This document shows positions 4,607-5,191 of a stretch of 5,191 nt of DNA, in pieces; the first letter of the stretch is position 1; the number at the start of each line of letters is the position of its first letter. The stretch is taken from positions 1-5,191 of the forward strand of contig JAQVUC010000102.1 of assembly GCA_028699715.1 (NCBI GenBank), read 5' to 3'. The stretch is from Anaerolineaceae bacterium (GTDB lineage Bacteria > Chloroflexota > Anaerolineae > Anaerolineales > Anaerolineaceae). Made by a program: the position numbers and the translations under genes. The notes under the pieces were generated by a model. That model had not been told where the DNA came from. It saw only the letters and a program-made list of their open reading frames with translations, and made no database searches.

Positions 4607-5191
4607 CTACTCTGCTTCGTCGATAGCAATACAGCGGCAGAAAGCGCTTTCGCCATACTGGAATTTCCAGGGGAGAGTACCCAAAATCAAGCGCTTGTTG
4701 AGCACTTTGTCGATTTCGCCACCAATGTTTTCGGCGTGGATGCATTCCCAGGGTTTGGGGAAAAGCATGACGTGCATAGCCTGATAGGTATCCGGCCAGT
4801 GATAAATTTCGTCCAGAGCTTTGCCGTAGCGTTCTTTCATGAATTTGTCACAGGCTAAAGCTTCAGCAGGCTCCCAATCACGGATCTTGGTATTCATGGG
4901 ATGATCAGCAGAACCGCAGTCGACGGCCAGGTGCTTGATCTTCATGTCTCTGCAAAATTCGACGAAATCCATGGAAGGACCGGGATGACGCAGCATATAA
5001 CGGCGCTCGTCAGCTTCGGGTTGATCAAAGCCATAGCGATGATAGCCCGTATTGATATAGATGATGTCGCCGGTTTTTACTTCAACGCGATCCATGATGT
5101 CCTGAGGGGTGTAGATTGACCAGTCTTCAGCAATGGCAGACAAGTCAACCACAACGCCTGGACCCGTGAGCTTATCCATCTCGAGTGAGGG
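4607..5191 (-). CDS. Cyclase/kynurenine-formamidase-like metal hydrolase, N-terminus cut by right edge
   Basis: The last 194 residues of a cyclase-family protein (PF04199 type), metal-dependent hydrolases acting on amides, esters or lactones, such as bacterial kynurenine formamidase. Visible landmarks counted from the edge are LTGPGVVVDLS (8-18), KTGDIIYINTGYHRYG (39-54), IKHLAVDCGSADHP (85-98), and the C-terminal metal region with His140 and Glu154 in HVMLFPKPWECIHAEN. The family's H-x-G-T-H-x-D metal motif must lie upstream, outside the window. In bacterial formamidase the equivalent His and Glu are about 12 apart; here they are 14 apart, implying a short insertion. The reading frame is open through base 5191 and the family needs more N-terminal sequence, so the internal ATG at 5177-5179 is not the start. 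The segment between 55 and 75, rich in charged residues and ending RHPGPSMDF, matches the family's variable loop. Substrate is unknown; calling it a kynurenine formamidase would be unsafe. Confidence 0.85.
   Translation of the reverse strand, partial: PSLEMDKLTGPGVVVDLSAIAEDWSIYTPQDIMDRVEVKTGDIIYINTGYHRYGFDQPEADERRYMLRHPGPSMDFVEFCRDMKIKHLAVDCGSADHPMNTKIRDWEPAEALACDKFMKERYGKALDEIYHWPDTYQAMHVMLFPKPWECIHAENIGGEIDKVLNKRLILGTLPWKFQYGESAFCRCIAIDEAE

Noticed and set aside
4607..5179. Complete cyclase gene starting at ATG 5177-5179
   Set aside because: The frame continues open to the window edge, and the metal-binding H-x-G-T-H-x-D motif required by the family must lie upstream.

Overview
The window is ordinary-looking bacterial chromosome of roughly 45-50% GC with compact genes and Shine-Dalgarno motifs before some starts. 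Nothing fixes the taxon. An anaerobic or fermentative lineage such as Chloroflexota/Anaerolineae would fit the gene mix, but that is a weak inference. I found no tRNA, rRNA, CRISPR array, insertion sequence or phage gene.

Layout. (a) 1-211, minus strand: the N-terminal 70 codons of an F-type ATP synthase beta subunit (atpD), starting with GTG and running off the left edge. It has its own near-consensus promoter at 260-288. (b) 366-1604, plus: a 12-helix MFS transporter of the monocarboxylate/organic-anion type, divergent from atpD. (c) 1605-1727: a gap with three helically spaced T-tracts and a probable promoter. (d) 1728-2636, plus: an ADP-dependent NAD(P)H-hydrate dehydratase (nnrD type), a metabolite-repair enzyme, here without the fused epimerase domain. 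(e) 2637-2772: a gap with a strong promoter whose spacer holds a perfect palindrome. (f) 2773-3177, plus: a small two-helix DUF3592 membrane protein, lower in GC than nnrD. (g) 3290-3324: a symmetrical hairpin with T-runs on both strands, serving the convergent genes. (h) 3340-4521, minus: a CaiB/BaiF (class III) CoA-transferase. (i) 4553-4594: a perfect 12-bp-stem hairpin. (j) 4607-5191, minus: a cyclase/kynurenine-formamidase-like metal hydrolase, cut by the right edge.

How the genes may work together. The cyclase-family hydrolase and the CoA-transferase are transcribed in the same order and strand, 85 bp apart, and probably form part of a carboxylic-acid catabolic operon whose earlier genes lie to the right. 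The MFS carrier could move an organic anion, but it is on another transcript and no functional tie is shown. nnrD and the DUF3592 gene look like independent housekeeping or orphan units. The most informative points are the unannotated atpD fragment, which appears to be the first gene of its own operon (as in alternative N-ATPase operons), and two genes whose start codon falls where transcription should begin (possible leaderless mRNAs).
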